A stretch of DNA of 64,000 nucleotides from Borreliella spielmanii (GTDB taxonomy: Bacteria > Spirochaetota > Spirochaetia > Borreliales > Borreliaceae), in the NCBI RefSeq assembly GCF_014201705.1, contig NZ_JACHFA010000002.1, forward strand, positions 222,674 through 286,673. The letters are read 5' to 3'. Numbering within the stretch: the stretch's first letter is position 1; each line of letters opens with the position of its first letter. The position numbers and the translations under genes were made by a program. Of the stretch, positions 54,635 to 64,000 are shown piece after piece. Under the pieces are notes generated by a model. The model was given only the letters and a program-made list of their open reading frames with translations. It did not search any database and was not told the DNA's origin.

Positions 54635-54663
54635 ATAATATAGAATACTTATGTCAAAGTCAA
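54635..54663 (-). promoter_or_regulatory. Sigma-70-type promoter for the S2 lipoprotein gene
   Basis: On the minus strand TTGACT (54663-54658), 17-bp spacer, TATTAT (54640-54635). A TTGACA overlaps one repeat downstream of this -35. Predicted leader of about 60 nt. The 148-bp gap to the upstream membrane gene holds nothing else clear. Confidence 0.65.
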
Positions 54664-54714
54664 GTTACTTTTTAGTAATTTTATTTTTTGAAAATTGCGT
54701 CTTTAGTTTTAATC

Positions 54715-55131
54715 TTACAATAAAGGTATTTCTGCTGCTAAGAAATGAATTATTCCTATAATTATTGCTATAATGCCAATTAACTGTTGATTATTCTCAA
54801 GTATTGATTGAAATTTTCCATATTTTTTATTATTTTGAACCTCTGTTGGTAATTTTTGTTTTAAAAACAAGATGAATCCAATTAAAAATAAACTTATAGC
54901 TGGAATCAAATTTCCGATTATTGGCAATTTATAGGGTTTGATTATTTCAAGGGTACTAGTTATTAAAAATAGTAATCCAAAAATGCTTTTTACCTTTTTG
55001 TTATCGTTTATTAAATTTACAAAATCTTCAAAAATTTTAAAAAATTTTATTTTTTCTATTAATATTGGGAATGCAAGTATTATTCCCCCTAAGATGTTAA
55101 GCGAAACAGACATAAAGTATATTTGCATCAT
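54715..55131 (-). CDS. Small polytopic membrane protein
   Basis: A 138-residue protein with about four hydrophobic segments (near 6-24, 46-63, 72-90 and 114-134), linked by short Lys-rich loops. No motif is recognised. It follows the single-span gene by 3 bp, so the two are probably one transcription unit. Function is unknown. Confidence 0.75.
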   Translation of the reverse strand: MMQIYFMSVSLNILGGIILAFPILIEKIKFFKIFEDFVNLINDNKKVKSIFGLLFLITSTLEIIKPYKLPIIGNLIPAISLFLIGFILFLKQKLPTEVQNNKKYGKFQSILENNQQLIGIIAIIIGIIHFLAAEIPLL

Positions 55132-55134
55132 ATT

Positions 55135-55566
55135 TTATCCTCTAGGTTTTATTCTTTTGCTATAAAAAACACTATTATTATTATCATTGCTCTTTAGTAT
55201 TATACTTAATAAGCTTTCATTTTTATATATTATGTTAGCATATGTTGTAAAGTTTTTATTGCTTATATAAAGCATATTGCTTTCAATTAATCTATTGTCC
55301 AAATAAATATCTAGCTTGGCTTTCCCTAGGTTAGAGAATTTTTTTGTTTTTATGTTTATTTTTAAGGATAATCTGTTTTTGTTTTGTTTATAGCTTATTA
55401 TCATTTTAATATTGTTTTTATTATTTTCGAGATTTTGAATTCTAGGAATTAGTAAAATTTTAAAAAATAAAAGAATTATAACAAAGATTATTCCAACAAT
55501 GATATGTTTTTTCAATTTTTTTTGGTATTTAATTTCTACTTGTTGGTTATAATTATTTTTTTTCAT
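55135..55566 (-). CDS. Single-span membrane protein with small ectodomain
   Basis: The 143 residues have a basic, Asn/Lys-rich N-terminus (about 1-20), one transmembrane segment (about 23-40) and a beta-rich domain outside (about 45-140). Inside-positive charge suggests the C-terminal domain faces the periplasm. No family is recognised. It follows the beta-propeller lipoprotein gene by 28 bp. Confidence 0.75.
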   Translation of the reverse strand: MKKNNYNQQVEIKYQKKLKKHIIVGIIFVIILLFFKILLIPRIQNLENNKNNIKMIISYKQNKNRLSLKINIKTKKFSNLGKAKLDIYLDNRLIESNMLYISNKNFTTYANIIYKNESLLSIILKSNDNNNSVFYSKRIKPRG

Positions 55567-55594
55567 TATGTTTACAAATTTAACCTTTTAATTA

Positions 55595-56728
55595 TTACTT
55601 TAATAAGGTATTTAAATTCCACCAGTAAACACTAACACCAGTTTTTCCGCCATAAAGTATGCTAAGTATTCCGTCTTTAGATAAACTCTCAGAGAGAAAT
55701 ATTAAATTTGGAGGTTCAATTAAAGCTATTTGGTTTTTAATTACACCTTTGTTGTCTAATTTCCATATTAAATTGTTGGATAAATTTTTCATGTTAGTAG
55801 ATGCTATGATTTTGTCTTTTTGTATTTTTATAATATTAATAAAGCTTTCTTGTTTATCATCTAGTAAGTTTTTAGGAAGGGCGATTTTACTTATTACTTC
55901 GAATTCTTTAGTTTTTTTTAAACTCATTTTATAGACATATTGATCCTTAATTTTAATTCCAAGATCGTTTATATTTTCGTTATCGCCAATGTTTTCATAG
56001 TAAGTGATTTTTACATAAAGAGTTTTTTTATTAACTTCAAAAAAAACCTTATCTATTGAAATATTGTAGTTTTTCTTTTGATTGTCTATTGTTTTTAGTA
56101 GATTTTTATTGACATAAATTTTATAAAGTGGAGAAAATTCTTTATTATATGAATATATTATGTAGCCTTCGCTATATATTGATATTATTGCAATGTTGCC
56201 GTTCTCATCAACGTTGACATCGTAAATTTGTGGGAATGGTGTTCCGTTTAAACCTTCTTGACCCAAAATTTCTACAGAAGAGTTTTTGTTTAGTATTAGT
56301 ATTCTCATAAAGTAGGCAATATTTTCTTTTTGGTCGAATTTTGATTTTTTATTATTTAGCTTGTCTGCTACAATAATGAAATCTTTTAACGGATATATTG
56401 CTTGAATTCCTTCGAAATCTATTTTTTTTATTTTTAAATCAGGATTTGTTTTAAATATTCCATTTTGATAAGTTTGTATTAGTTTTCCGTATGAGTTAAA
56501 AATCATTAATTTATTTGCTTTTATTTCTGCAATGTATACTAGTCCGTTATACGTTTTTATATCAAAATTTGAATTTGTAAATTTGTTGTTCAGAGGCATT
56601 ATTGCACCAGGAAGTGTCCCGAATGGTATTTTGAATTGTTCTTCTCCTAGTTCGTTTAAAGTTTTAGTATTACATGATATAATTGCAAAAAGTAAGCTTA
56701 ATATAAAAGCTTTATAGTTTTTTTTCAT
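55595..56728 (-). CDS. Putative lipoprotein with beta-propeller-like repeats
   Basis: A 377-residue protein with signal peptide ending in lipobox IISC (Cys19). The mature part has recurring strand-turn units that resemble NHL/6-bladed propeller repeats, such as GLVYIAEIKANKLMIFNSYGKLI, FIIVADKLNN and NVDENGNIAIISIYSEGYIIYSYNKE. No enzyme motif is visible. The ATG at 56728 lacks a Shine-Dalgarno and lies about 15 bp from the predicted -10 box. It diverges from secA. Function unknown. Confidence 0.8.
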   Translation of the reverse strand: MKKNYKAFILSLLFAIISCNTKTLNELGEEQFKIPFGTLPGAIMPLNNKFTNSNFDIKTYNGLVYIAEIKANKLMIFNSYGKLIQTYQNGIFKTNPDLKIKKIDFEGIQAIYPLKDFIIVADKLNNKKSKFDQKENIAYFMRILILNKNSSVEILGQEGLNGTPFPQIYDVNVDENGNIAIISIYSEGYIIYSYNKEFSPLYKIYVNKNLLKTIDNQKKNYNISIDKVFFEVNKKTLYVKITYYENIGDNENINDLGIKIKDQYVYKMSLKKTKEFEVISKIALPKNLLDDKQESFINIIKIQKDKIIASTNMKNLSNNLIWKLDNKGVIKNQIALIEPPNLIFLSESLSKDGILSILYGGKTGVSVYWWNLNTLLK

Positions 56729-56743
56729 ATTTTTTATATTATC

Positions 56744-56772
56744 ATTTAAAATGAAAAATGACTTTAAGTCAA
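56744..56772 (-). promoter_or_regulatory. Promoter with two palindromes between the propeller lipoprotein gene and secA
   Basis: Minus-strand TTGACT (56772-56767), 17-bp spacer and TTAAAT (56749-56744) suit the lipoprotein gene. The -35 is inside a 13-bp palindrome TGACTTTAAGTCA (56759-56771), and the -10 is inside CATTTAAAATG (56743-56753). Both could be protein-binding sites and would also affect secA. Confidence 0.5.
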
Positions 56773-56797
56773 TTATTTAGGAGAATTAATACCTACC

Positions 56798-59497
56798 ATG
56801 TTAAAAACAGTACTTGAGAGAACCATTGGCTCAAAAAGTAAAAGAGATTTAAAAGACTATCTTCCAACTTTAAGGAATATTAATAAGCTTGAGCGCTGGG
56901 CATTGTTATTGTCAGATGAAGATTTCTCAAAAGAGACAGAAAAGCTTAAAGATGAATTAAAATCGGGTAATTCTTTAGAGAGTATTTTAGAGCGGGCTTT
57001 TACTTTGTCTAGAGAAGCTGCTAGAAGGCGTCTTAAGGAAAGGCCTTATGATGTGCAAATCATTGCTGGGCTTGCTCTTCACAAAGGCAAAATAATAGAG
57101 ATGAAAACAGGAGAGGGAAAAACTCTCTCCTCAGTTCAAGCGGCTTATTTGAATAGTTTAACAGGAGATGGTGTTATTATTGTTACTGTTAATGACTATC
57201 TTGCGGAACGTGATTCCAACTGGATGAAGCCGGTTTTTGATCTTTTGGGTGTTAGTGTGGGGGTTGTTCTATCCAATATGGATTATGAGCTAAGAAAAGT
57301 TCAATATGCCAAAGATATTACTTATGTTACAAATAATGAACTTGGATTTGATTACTTAAGAGATAATATGCGTTATGACTTGAATGAAAAATCTCTAAGA
57401 AAGTTTAATTATTGTATTATTGATGAGATCGATTCTATATTAATCGACGAGGCAAGAACCCCTTTGATTATTTCAGGGCCTACTGAGGGCAATACAAATG
57501 CTTATCTTGAGGTTAATTCTCTTGTATCTTTTTTAAAAGAGTGTTCCAAGGATTCTAAAACAGGTGATTATCCTTTAGAAATAGACGATCTTGATGGTGA
57601 TTATACTATTGATGAAAAAGCTAAAAGAATTTCTTTTACTGCTAAAGGACTTAATAATCTTGAACAACTTTTAGTTTCTAAAGGAATTATTAGTGGTTCT
57701 ATGTATACCGATTCAAATTTTAATTATGTGCATTATATGACTCAAGCCTTGAAGGCACATTTACTTTTTTTAAAAAATAGAGAATATATTGTTGGTGACT
57801 CTGGTGTTGAGATTGTAGATGAATTTACCGGTCGAGTTTTAACAGGGCGAAGATATTCTGATGGCCTTCATCAAGCTATTGAGGCTAAAGAAGGGGTTAG
57901 AGTTGCTAATGAAAATAAGACCATGGCAACCATTACTTTTCAAAATCTATTTCGAATGTTTAATAAAATTTCCGGCATGACAGGTACAGCTGATACAGAA
58001 GCTAAGGAATTTCATAAGATATATAATCTTGATGTAATTGTAGTTCCAACAAATAGATTGTTAGCACGAATAGATGAGGATGATACTATTTATTATACGG
58101 AAGAATTTAAGTTTAATGCTATTACAGATGAGGTTTATAAAGCTTACAAGAAAGGGCAACCGGTTTTAGTGGGAACCGTTTCTATTGAAAAGTCTGAGAT
58201 TTTATCAGATATGTTTAAAAATAAGGGAATTAAGCATGAAGTTCTTAATGCAAAAAATCATTCTCGAGAGGCATTCATTATTGCTGAAGCTGGAGCAAAA
58301 CATGCGGTTACAATAGCAACAAATATGGCTGGTCGTGGTACTGATATTAAACTTGGGGGCAATATTGAACATAGGGTTAGAAAAAAAATTGGAACTAATG
58401 TAAGCCTTGAAGAATTTCAAGAGGCTGTTAAAAATGAGAGGGAAGATTACCTAAAAGACTATAATGAGGTTAAAAGTCTTGGTGGACTTTATGTTATTGG
58501 TAGCGAACGGCACGAATCAAGGCGAATAGACAATCAGCTTCGTGGGCGTAGTGGAAGACAAGGTGATCCTGGTCGTTCAAGATTTTATGTGTCGCTTGAA
58601 GACGATTTAATGCGTCTTTTTGCTGGAGACAACCTAAGGGCATTAATGGGTAAGCTTGGAATGGCAACGGGAGAGCCCATTACACATTCTCTTTTAACCA
58701 AATCTTTGATTAATGCCCAAAAAAGAGTAGAAGATAGAAATTTTGAAATTAGAAAGCATTTATTAGAGTATGACGATGTTATTACAAAGCAGAGAGATTT
58801 TATTTATGCTCAGAGAAATTCTATTCTTGAAGATACAGCTATTAAGGATCGTATTCTTATTGCTTTAGAAGAATATCTTACTTTTTTGCTTGAGAGAACA
58901 AAAAGTAGTTCAGTTTCAAATGTTTTTTTAAATGAAGTAAATTTGATTTTTGCTTATATGCTTGAGGGTCTTGGCTCTATTGAAAATATTAATTCTTTTG
59001 ATTTAAAGGATAAATTAATGCAAATAGCAAAGGCAAATTTAGATGAGAAGGAGAATTTGATAGGCAGAGATCTTTTTAATGGATTTTTAAGATATGAATA
59101 TTTGAAAAACATTGATTCTAAATTTCAAGAGCATCTTGCAAATTTAGATTCTTTAAGAGAGGCTGTTTATTTAAGGTCTTATGCTAATAAAAATCCAATT
59201 ACGGAGTACAAAGAAGAGGGGTTTTTAATATTTAGCGAGCTTATTAAAGATATTAAAGTTTCTACCATAAGGCGTGTTCTTCAATTGAAATTGGATAGCA
59301 ATTTTTCCAATTTTAAGTCAACAAAGAAGTCTAAAAATGTTAATTCAATCCATAAAGAACTTTCAGGGATTGTTATTAATGAAAATAAAAGCATTTCTAA
59401 TGTTCAAGTGGTTAGAAGTTCTCCTAAAATAGGTAGAAATGAACCTTGTTATTGTGGGAGTGGGAAGAAATATAAAAATTGTCATGGCAGAAGTTAG
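56798..59497 (+). CDS. secA: Protein translocase ATPase SecA
   Basis: Motor of the Sec export pathway, which moves preproteins through SecYEG. Features in order: Walker [12 protein letters not shown] (about 102-112), [14 protein letters not shown], the [23 protein letters not shown] block, [14 protein letters not shown], and a C-terminal zinc-binding [13 protein letters not shown] (887-899 region). Length of 899 residues is normal. The AGGAGA Shine-Dalgarno is 13 bases before the ATG, an unusually long spacing. It is followed by sodA after 14 bp. Confidence 0.97.
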   Translation: MLKTVLERTIGSKSKRDLKDYLPTLRNINKLERWALLLSDEDFSKETEKLKDELKSGNSLESILERAFTLSREAARRRLKERPYDVQIIAGLALHKGKIIEMKTGEGKTLSSVQAAYLNSLTGDGVIIVTVNDYLAERDSNWMKPVFDLLGVSVGVVLSNMDYELRKVQYAKDITYVTNNELGFDYLRDNMRYDLNEKSLRKFNYCIIDEIDSILIDEARTPLIISGPTEGNTNAYLEVNSLVSFLKECSKDSKTGDYPLEIDDLDGDYTIDEKAKRISFTAKGLNNLEQLLVSKGIISGSMYTDSNFNYVHYMTQALKAHLLFLKNREYIVGDSGVEIVDEFTGRVLTGRRYSDGLHQAIEAKEGVRVANENKTMATITFQNLFRMFNKISGMTGTADTEAKEFHKIYNLDVIVVPTNRLLARIDEDDTIYYTEEFKFNAITDEVYKAYKKGQPVLVGTVSIEKSEILSDMFKNKGIKHEVLNAKNHSREAFIIAEAGAKHAVTIATNMAGRGTDIKLGGNIEHRVRKKIGTNVSLEEFQEAVKNEREDYLKDYNEVKSLGGLYVIGSERHESRRIDNQLRGRSGRQGDPGRSRFYVSLEDDLMRLFAGDNLRALMGKLGMATGEPITHSLLTKSLINAQKRVEDRNFEIRKHLLEYDDVITKQRDFIYAQRNSILEDTAIKDRILIALEEYLTFLLERTKSSSVSNVFLNEVNLIFAYMLEGLGSIENINSFDLKDKLMQIAKANLDEKENLIGRDLFNGFLRYEYLKNIDSKFQEHLANLDSLREAVYLRSYANKNPITEYKEEGFLIFSELIKDIKVSTIRRVLQLKLDSNFSNFKSTKKSKNVNSIHKELSGIVINENKSISNVQVVRSSPKIGRNEPCYCGSGKKYKNCHGRS

Positions 59498-59511
59498 AAT
59501 AGGAGGTTTTT

Positions 59512-60123
59512 ATGTTTAAATTGCCAGAACTTGGTTATAATTATGACGCTGTTGAGCCTTATATTGATGCTAAAACTATGGAAATTCATCATAGCAAGCA
59601 TCATAATGGTTTTGTAATTAATTTGAATTCTATTTTAGAAAAAATGGGCAAAAGTCATTTAGAAGACGTTTCAAATATATTAAGAAATATTCAGGATTTT
59701 TCAGATGAATTTCAAACTCCAATAAGAAATAATGCTGGAGGTTATTCGAACCATACTCTATATTTTAGAACTTTAAAACCAGGAAACAAGAGTAATCTGT
59801 TGGAAAAGTTTGAAAATGATATTAATGCAACTTTTGGAAGCTTAGATGTTCTTAAGGCTATCTTGAAAGATACTGCAATGAAAATTTTTGGAAGTGGTTG
59901 GGCATGGTTAGTATTGTGTCCTAATAGCGGGCTTAAAGTGATTTCAATGCCTAATCAAGATAGCCCTTTAATGAAGTCTTATAAACCGGTTTTAGGTATT
60001 GATGTTTGGGAGCATGCTTATTATTTGAAATATCAAAATAGAAGAATTGAATATGTTGATGCATTTTTAAAGGCTTTAAATTGGGAAGAAGTTTCAAAAA
60101 TTTATAATGAAGTTAACAATTAG
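59512..60123 (+). CDS. sodA: Superoxide dismutase (Fe/Mn family)
   Basis: Removes superoxide; the B. burgdorferi enzyme is reported to use manganese. The metal-binding set is visible: His in [12 protein letters not shown] (around 22-33), His in YSNHTLYFR (about 82-88) and the [11 protein letters not shown] block (Asp and His, about 164-174). GSGWAWLV is also conserved. Length of 203 residues is normal for a monomer of the dimeric type. An AGGAGG Shine-Dalgarno precedes the ATG by 7 bases. There is no signal peptide, so it is cytoplasmic. It may be cotranscribed with secA. Confidence 0.95.
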   Translation: MFKLPELGYNYDAVEPYIDAKTMEIHHSKHHNGFVINLNSILEKMGKSHLEDVSNILRNIQDFSDEFQTPIRNNAGGYSNHTLYFRTLKPGNKSNLLEKFENDINATFGSLDVLKAILKDTAMKIFGSGWAWLVLCPNSGLKVISMPNQDSPLMKSYKPVLGIDVWEHAYYLKYQNRRIEYVDAFLKALNWEEVSKIYNEVNN

Positions 60124-60145
60124 CTTTTATTTAATGTTAATTAAT

Positions 60146-60952
60146 TTATTTTAAGTCATTATTAAAGTTTCCTCTTTCTATGTCGTTAAAGTACTCTACT
60201 GTTCCCACTTTTAGTTCATAAGTTGCATTTTTGTCAGATACTATGATTGCATTTTTATGTAATTGAAGTGCGCTAATTGTCCACATATGATTAACACCTT
60301 TTTCAATAGCATGTTTTAATGCTCTTGCTTTGTTATGTCCGTTTACTATTATTAAAATTTCTTGTGAATCCATAATTGTTCCAATTCCAACAGTTAGAGC
60401 GCTTTTGGGAACTTTATTCACATTGCCTTCAAAGAATCTTGAATTAGCAATAATTGTATCTTGAGTTAAAGTTTTAATTCTTGTTCTTGATGTTAATGAG
60501 GAGCCTGGTTCGTTAAAAGCAATGTGACCATCAGGTCCGATTCCCCCCACAAAAAGCATGATTCCCCCAAAAGATTTGATTTTTTTTTCATATTCTTCAC
60601 ATTCTTTTTTAAGATTTAAAGCATTTCCATTTAATATATTTATGTTTTCCTTTTTAATATCAATGTGAGAAAAAAAATTTTTCCACATAAATGAATGGTA
60701 ACTTTCAGGATGATTGTTTTCGATTCCTATGTATTCATCCATGTTAAAAGTTATGACATTTTGAAATGAAATTTTTTTACTTTTATTTAATTCAATTAAA
60801 TTCTTGTACATGCCTATTGGGGAGCTTCCTGTTGGAAGCCCAAGGATAAATGGATTTTTTTTTGTTGGAGAAAATTCTTTAATTTTTTGTGCTACATGAT
60901 TGGCTGCCCACTTTGATATGTCTTCATAAGTAGGTCTAATTATTAATCTCAT
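60146..60952 (-). CDS. nagB: Glucosamine-6-phosphate deaminase
   Basis: Converts GlcN-6-phosphate to fructose-6-phosphate and ammonia, linking amino-sugar use to glycolysis. The active site sequence FNMDEYIG and [17 protein letters not shown] are present, as is the [16 protein letters not shown] phosphate loop near 38-53. Length of 268 residues is standard. It lies 26 bp downstream of nagA. GlcNAc is needed by Borrelia for cell-wall synthesis and is derived from chitobiose in the tick. Confidence 0.96.
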   Translation of the reverse strand: MRLIIRPTYEDISKWAANHVAQKIKEFSPTKKNPFILGLPTGSSPIGMYKNLIELNKSKKISFQNVITFNMDEYIGIENNHPESYHSFMWKNFFSHIDIKKENINILNGNALNLKKECEEYEKKIKSFGGIMLFVGGIGPDGHIAFNEPGSSLTSRTRIKTLTQDTIIANSRFFEGNVNKVPKSALTVGIGTIMDSQEILIIVNGHNKARALKHAIEKGVNHMWTISALQLHKNAIIVSDKNATYELKVGTVEYFNDIERGNFNNDLK

Positions 60953-60978
60953 TGCGATCTCCTTTAAATGGGTTAAAG

Positions 60979-62184
60979 TTATAGATTGTTAAAAATTATT
61001 TTAGATTCTATCATTGTTAACTTTAGGTTAAAATCTTTGTCTAGGACATTGATGTTTGCATCGTATCCATGGCATATTAATCCCTTTTTATCAATATTAA
61101 GAATTCTTGTTGGGTTGTAGGAGCTTGCTTGAACAGCATCACTCAAACTGTAGCCGAATTCTACTAAATTTTTAAGACCTTGTATCATTGTAAGTGTTGA
61201 TCCAGCTATTGTGTTGCTTTTTACGCTGTGGAATAATCCATCTTCTGCAATATAAACTTCATCTCCGTTTGCAATTAGTTTTCCAGAATTTTGGAGGTTT
61301 GGGGTAAGTCCATCAGTTACAAGGACTATTTTACTTATGTCTTTAAGCTTTCTAAGCATTAAAACTAATTTTGGGTGTATATGATAACCATCTGCAATAA
61401 TTTCACAAGAAACGTCACCATGTATTAATACTGCTCCTATTGCGTTTGGATTTCTGTGGTCAAGTTTTGACATTGCATTGAAAAAATGGGTTGTGTGAAG
61501 TATTCCAACCTGAAATCCTTCTATCATATTTTCATATTTTGCGTTTGTGTGTCCTGCCTGAAGGTTTATATTATTTTCAAGGCAAAATATTGCAAGTTCT
61601 CTCATGCCTTTAAGCTCGGGAGCAACAGTCATTGTGCTTATGTGTGTTTTGCTTTTGCCGTTTGAGCCTATAAATACCCCACCAGCAGCATCTATTAGTT
61701 TTTGCATAACTTTAATGCTAGGTTCGTGAAGATAAGAAACAGGGTGTGCTCCTCTTTTTTCAGGAGAAAAAAATGGCCCTTCAAGGTGAAGTCCTAGAAT
61801 TTTAGCTCCCTTTTCTTTACCAATTGCCGCTGTGCAAGCTTTTATTGTTTGAATCATTTCATCTATTGGTCTTGGATAAAGAGTTGGCAAAAATCCTACT
61901 ACTCCGTATTGTGCTAAATGTTCTGACATTTTAAGTATTGATTCTGTTGAACACTGGTCTGTTCCATAACCGTGAAATCCATGAATATGGTTGTCGTAAA
62001 GACCGGGAGTTATATAGTTGCCTTTTGTATCAATCATTTGGTATTCTCTGAGATCCATTTTTTTAAGTCTATCAGATGTTACAATATCAAAAATTTTATT
62101 ATCCTTAATTAGAACCGCTGAATTATCTAGTTTGTCATTTCCAGTTAAAACGGATTTTGAGTTGAATAAGCAAAAATTTAGCAT
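60979..62184 (-). CDS. nagA: N-acetylglucosamine-6-phosphate deacetylase
   Basis: Removes acetate from GlcNAc-6-phosphate, the step before NagB. Metal and substrate motifs: [15 protein letters not shown] (about 62-77), HLEGPFF (about 129-135), GHTNA, HFFNAMS and the TDG block. Length of 401 residues is typical. An AAAAGGAAC Shine-Dalgarno is present before the ATG at 62184. nagA and nagB form an operon divergent from fliD. Confidence 0.95.
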   Translation of the reverse strand: MLNFCLFNSKSVLTGNDKLDNSAVLIKDNKIFDIVTSDRLKKMDLREYQMIDTKGNYITPGLYDNHIHGFHGYGTDQCSTESILKMSEHLAQYGVVGFLPTLYPRPIDEMIQTIKACTAAIGKEKGAKILGLHLEGPFFSPEKRGAHPVSYLHEPSIKVMQKLIDAAGGVFIGSNGKSKTHISTMTVAPELKGMRELAIFCLENNINLQAGHTNAKYENMIEGFQVGILHTTHFFNAMSKLDHRNPNAIGAVLIHGDVSCEIIADGYHIHPKLVLMLRKLKDISKIVLVTDGLTPNLQNSGKLIANGDEVYIAEDGLFHSVKSNTIAGSTLTMIQGLKNLVEFGYSLSDAVQASSYNPTRILNIDKKGLICHGYDANINVLDKDFNLKLTMIESKIIFNNL

Positions 62185-62283
62185 TTTTATGTTCCTTTTA
62201 ATTTATTTTACTATAAACATTAATTTTTTTTTAAGGTTTTTGTTTTTTAATTTATTATATTTTATTTTAAATTTTATTAATGA

Positions 62284-62289
62284 TATAAT
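62284..62289 (+). promoter_or_regulatory. -10 box for fliD
   Basis: TATAAT lies 20 bp before the fliD ATG, in the 125-bp AT-rich divergent gap to nagA. The -35 position (62261-62266, TTTATT) is weak. Confidence 0.35.
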
Positions 62290-62309
62290 TTGCTTTGGAG
62301 GGCATTATT

Positions 62310-64000
62310 ATGGCATCAGGATTTTTTGTTCCTGGACTTGAGAGCAAATATAATACTAAAGAAATTCGTGAATCCATGCTTAAGCCTGATAAAGCCAAAA
62401 TCGATTCTTCTTTTAAGAAGCTTGAGTCTTTAGAGCAAGAGAAAAGTGCTTGGCAATTAATTAATAGAAAAATCTCTACTTTAAATTCTCTTGCAAAAGA
62501 ACTTACCTCACTTAACAGTCCTTTTAATCTAATGTCAGGAAATTCTAGTAATAGTGAAGTTTTAACCCTGTCTACTCGATATGGATCCAAGAATGAGACT
62601 CATAAATTAATTGTTGATCAAATAGCATCCGCTGATGTGTTTTTATCTTCAAACTTTGATCCTAAAAAAGTTACAATACCAGAAGGAGATTATATATTTT
62701 TAGTTGGTAAGAAAGAAATTAATGTAAAAAGTAATGGCAATATTGATTTACTTGTGAGGGATATTAATAACAAGGGAAAGGGTTTTTTGACTGCAAAAAT
62801 AGTAAAAAGCGATAAAAATGGAAATAGTCGTTTTATTTTGCAATCCTTAAAGGAAGGTAAAGAAAACAAACTTGTTATCAAAGGGGAGGGATTATCTTTT
62901 GCTAAGCAAATTGGGATTTTAAGTGAGCTGAAAACCAATTTTAATCCTAACCTTTCAGATATTGTTGCAAATCAATTTAGTAGTAATAATAAGCTTGCTT
63001 TTGAAAAAAATAATCTTGTTTTAAATCCGCTTTCAGAGGTGTCGATTGAAATTCCTGAAGATATTGAAATTACATCTAGGAGTAGAATTAAATTTGAAGT
63101 TAAGTATTTTGATACAGGCTTAGAAGAGCCTGATAGTAAGATTATTTTTAATCCCGGAGAGGCTACATTTAAGGATGCGAAAGTTGATAGTGAATATAGT
63201 GTAGTTGATCTTGGATCTGATTTAAAAACTCCTTTGGAGAAAAAATATATTCAAATGAATATGGTAAAAATATGCAACAAAGAAGGTTCCTTAGAACTTC
63301 CTTTAATAAATATTTCAAATAATTTTGAAGAAGTTGAAGTTGATATTGGAGCTCTTTCTAATCTAGAAGAAATAAATATTGAAAATAAAGCAAATAATAA
63401 AGTAATTGTGATTAGTAATGTCGAAGTTTTTGATCCAAAAAATAGAGATGGGCATTTGCCAATAAATGCTAAAAGTTTTGCTGAGAATGCAAAAATTAAA
63501 TTTGATGGGGTAGATGTTGAGAGAGATTCAAATGTTATTAATGATTTAGTTCCAAATGTGACATTAAGTTTAAAAAAAGCTTCAAGTGATGCTGTTGAGG
63601 CCAAAGTTGAGCCTGATTATGAGGGGATTAAGAGAGTTCTTTTAGATTTTATTGGTGCTTATAATGAGGTTCTTGCTGAGATTAATATTGTAAGCTCCAA
63701 TGAAGATCAATTTGGCAATCAAAAGTCTAATATAGTTGAAGAGTTAACTTATCTTAGTGAGTCTCAAAAAGAAGAGGCTTATAAAAATTTAGGCATTCTA
63801 AGGTCTGAATTTTTATTGAAAAATCTTAAATCCAGATTAGAATCAATAATTTTTAAGCCCTATGTTACTAGTGATCCTAATTTTTCAATAATTAATCAGA
63901 TGGGAGTTTTTACTAACTCTATTTCTTCTTCTGGGGGACTTTCTAGATATTTAAGACTTGATGAGAAAAAGTTTGATGAATCGATTCGCAATAATATTGA
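62310..64000 (+). CDS. fliD: Flagellar filament cap protein FliD (HAP2), N-terminal part
   Basis: Caps the filament and helps flagellin assemble. The gene starts at ATG 62310 with GGAGGG upstream and runs off the window after 563 codons. The N-terminal FliD_N region (SGFFVPGLESKYNTKEIRESMLKP, about 3-26) with LINRKISTLNSLAKEL is recognisable. The centre is a variable domain. The later FliD_C region (YNEVLAEINIVSS, about 448-460; LGILRSEFLLKNLKSRLESII, about 495-515) is partly in the window. No signal peptide is expected, as FliD is exported by the flagellar type III system. Confidence 0.94.
   Translation, partial: MASGFFVPGLESKYNTKEIRESMLKPDKAKIDSSFKKLESLEQEKSAWQLINRKISTLNSLAKELTSLNSPFNLMSGNSSNSEVLTLSTRYGSKNETHKLIVDQIASADVFLSSNFDPKKVTIPEGDYIFLVGKKEINVKSNGNIDLLVRDINNKGKGFLTAKIVKSDKNGNSRFILQSLKEGKENKLVIKGEGLSFAKQIGILSELKTNFNPNLSDIVANQFSSNNKLAFEKNNLVLNPLSEVSIEIPEDIEITSRSRIKFEVKYFDTGLEEPDSKIIFNPGEATFKDAKVDSEYSVVDLGSDLKTPLEKKYIQMNMVKICNKEGSLELPLINISNNFEEVEVDIGALSNLEEINIENKANNKVIVISNVEVFDPKNRDGHLPINAKSFAENAKIKFDGVDVERDSNVINDLVPNVTLSLKKASSDAVEAKVEPDYEGIKRVLLDFIGAYNEVLAEINIVSSNEDQFGNQKSNIVEELTYLSESQKEEAYKNLGILRSEFLLKNLKSRLESIIFKPYVTSDPNFSIINQMGVFTNSISSSGGLSRYLRLDEKKFDESIRNNI

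Noticed and set aside
60124..60145. Terminator between convergent sodA and nagB
   Set aside because: The 22-bp gap has AT-rich partial symmetry only, with no stable stem.
62267..62590. Minus-strand frame over the start of fliD
   Set aside because: Antisense to the N-terminus of FliD, with no supporting signals.
1..64000. CRISPR arrays, rRNA genes, insertion sequences, prophage genes, replication origin
   Set aside because: Looked for on both strands; no regularly spaced repeats, transposase or phage proteins, rRNA sequence or origin-type gene cluster was seen.

Overview
This 64 kb window is a stretch of the linear chromosome of a Lyme-group Borrelia (Borreliella), or a very close relative. 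The DNA is strongly AT-rich and coding density is high. The gene complement is characteristic: Lmp1, the S2-type lipoprotein pair, a Bat-type operon, a GH77 amylomaltase with Borrelia-type substitutions, and a flgN-flgK-flgL-fliW-csrA motility operon. From memory, the gene order matches the B. burgdorferi B31 segment running backwards from lmp1 (BB0210) to fliD (BB0149). Both end genes are cut by the window edges. I see no rRNA, CRISPR array, insertion sequence, prophage or replication origin.

Layout. 1-10.3 kb, mostly minus strand: lmp1, a TPR protein, an unknown helical protein, gtaB, rsmD (plus strand), a degenerate HD-GYP protein, two tandem tRNA-Phe genes, hflC, hflK and a CorC-type CBS protein. 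10.4-19.3 kb: tRNA-Cys, murE and ddl (plus), then a large membrane protein with a degenerate M28-like domain, the single RelA/SpoT homologue, prmC and prfA (minus). 19.7-26 kb: TPR protein and tatD (plus), a lipoprotein/membrane-protein pair (minus), infC-rpmI-rplT, a small conserved protein, tsaE and tsaB (plus). 26-30.3 kb: flgN-flgK-flgL-fliW-csrA (minus). 30.4-34.2 kb: mnmE-mnmG-rsmG. 34.3-41.6 kb: a seven-gene Bat-like operon (MoxR ATPase, DUF58, BatD-like, two VWA membrane proteins, TPR lipoprotein, BatD/BatE fusion). 41.7-50 kb: infA, dksA, an OmpA-domain protein, malQ, a GH-like TIM-barrel protein, a CaCA exchanger and an unknown protein. 50-56.7 kb: a 55-codon gene, an RHS/YD-repeat-like protein, alr, the S2 paralogue pair, two small membrane proteins and a beta-propeller-like lipoprotein. 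56.8-64 kb: secA, sodA, nagB-nagA and fliD.

How the genes fit together. Envelope growth is represented by murE, ddl and alr (peptidoglycan precursor), gtaB (UDP-glucose) and secA (export). Translation and tRNA modification are represented by infA, infC, rpmI, rplT, prfA with its methylase prmC, tsaB/tsaE and mnmE/mnmG, with rsmD and rsmG for 16S rRNA methylation. Global regulation is represented by rsh with dksA (stringent response) and by csrA with its antagonist fliW inside a flagellar operon. NagA/NagB feed host- or tick-derived GlcNAc into glycolysis.

Most of the window is conserved core chromosome and I find no clearly new multi-gene system. The places most worth a second look are the Bat-like operon, the pseudo-enzymes (HD-GYP-like, M28-like), MalQ with altered invariant residues, perfect inverted repeats buried in coding sequence, operator-like palindromes at the dksA and secA/lipoprotein promoters, tandem repeats in the S2 lipoprotein, and several genes whose -10 boxes lie so close to the start codon that leaderless mRNAs are likely.
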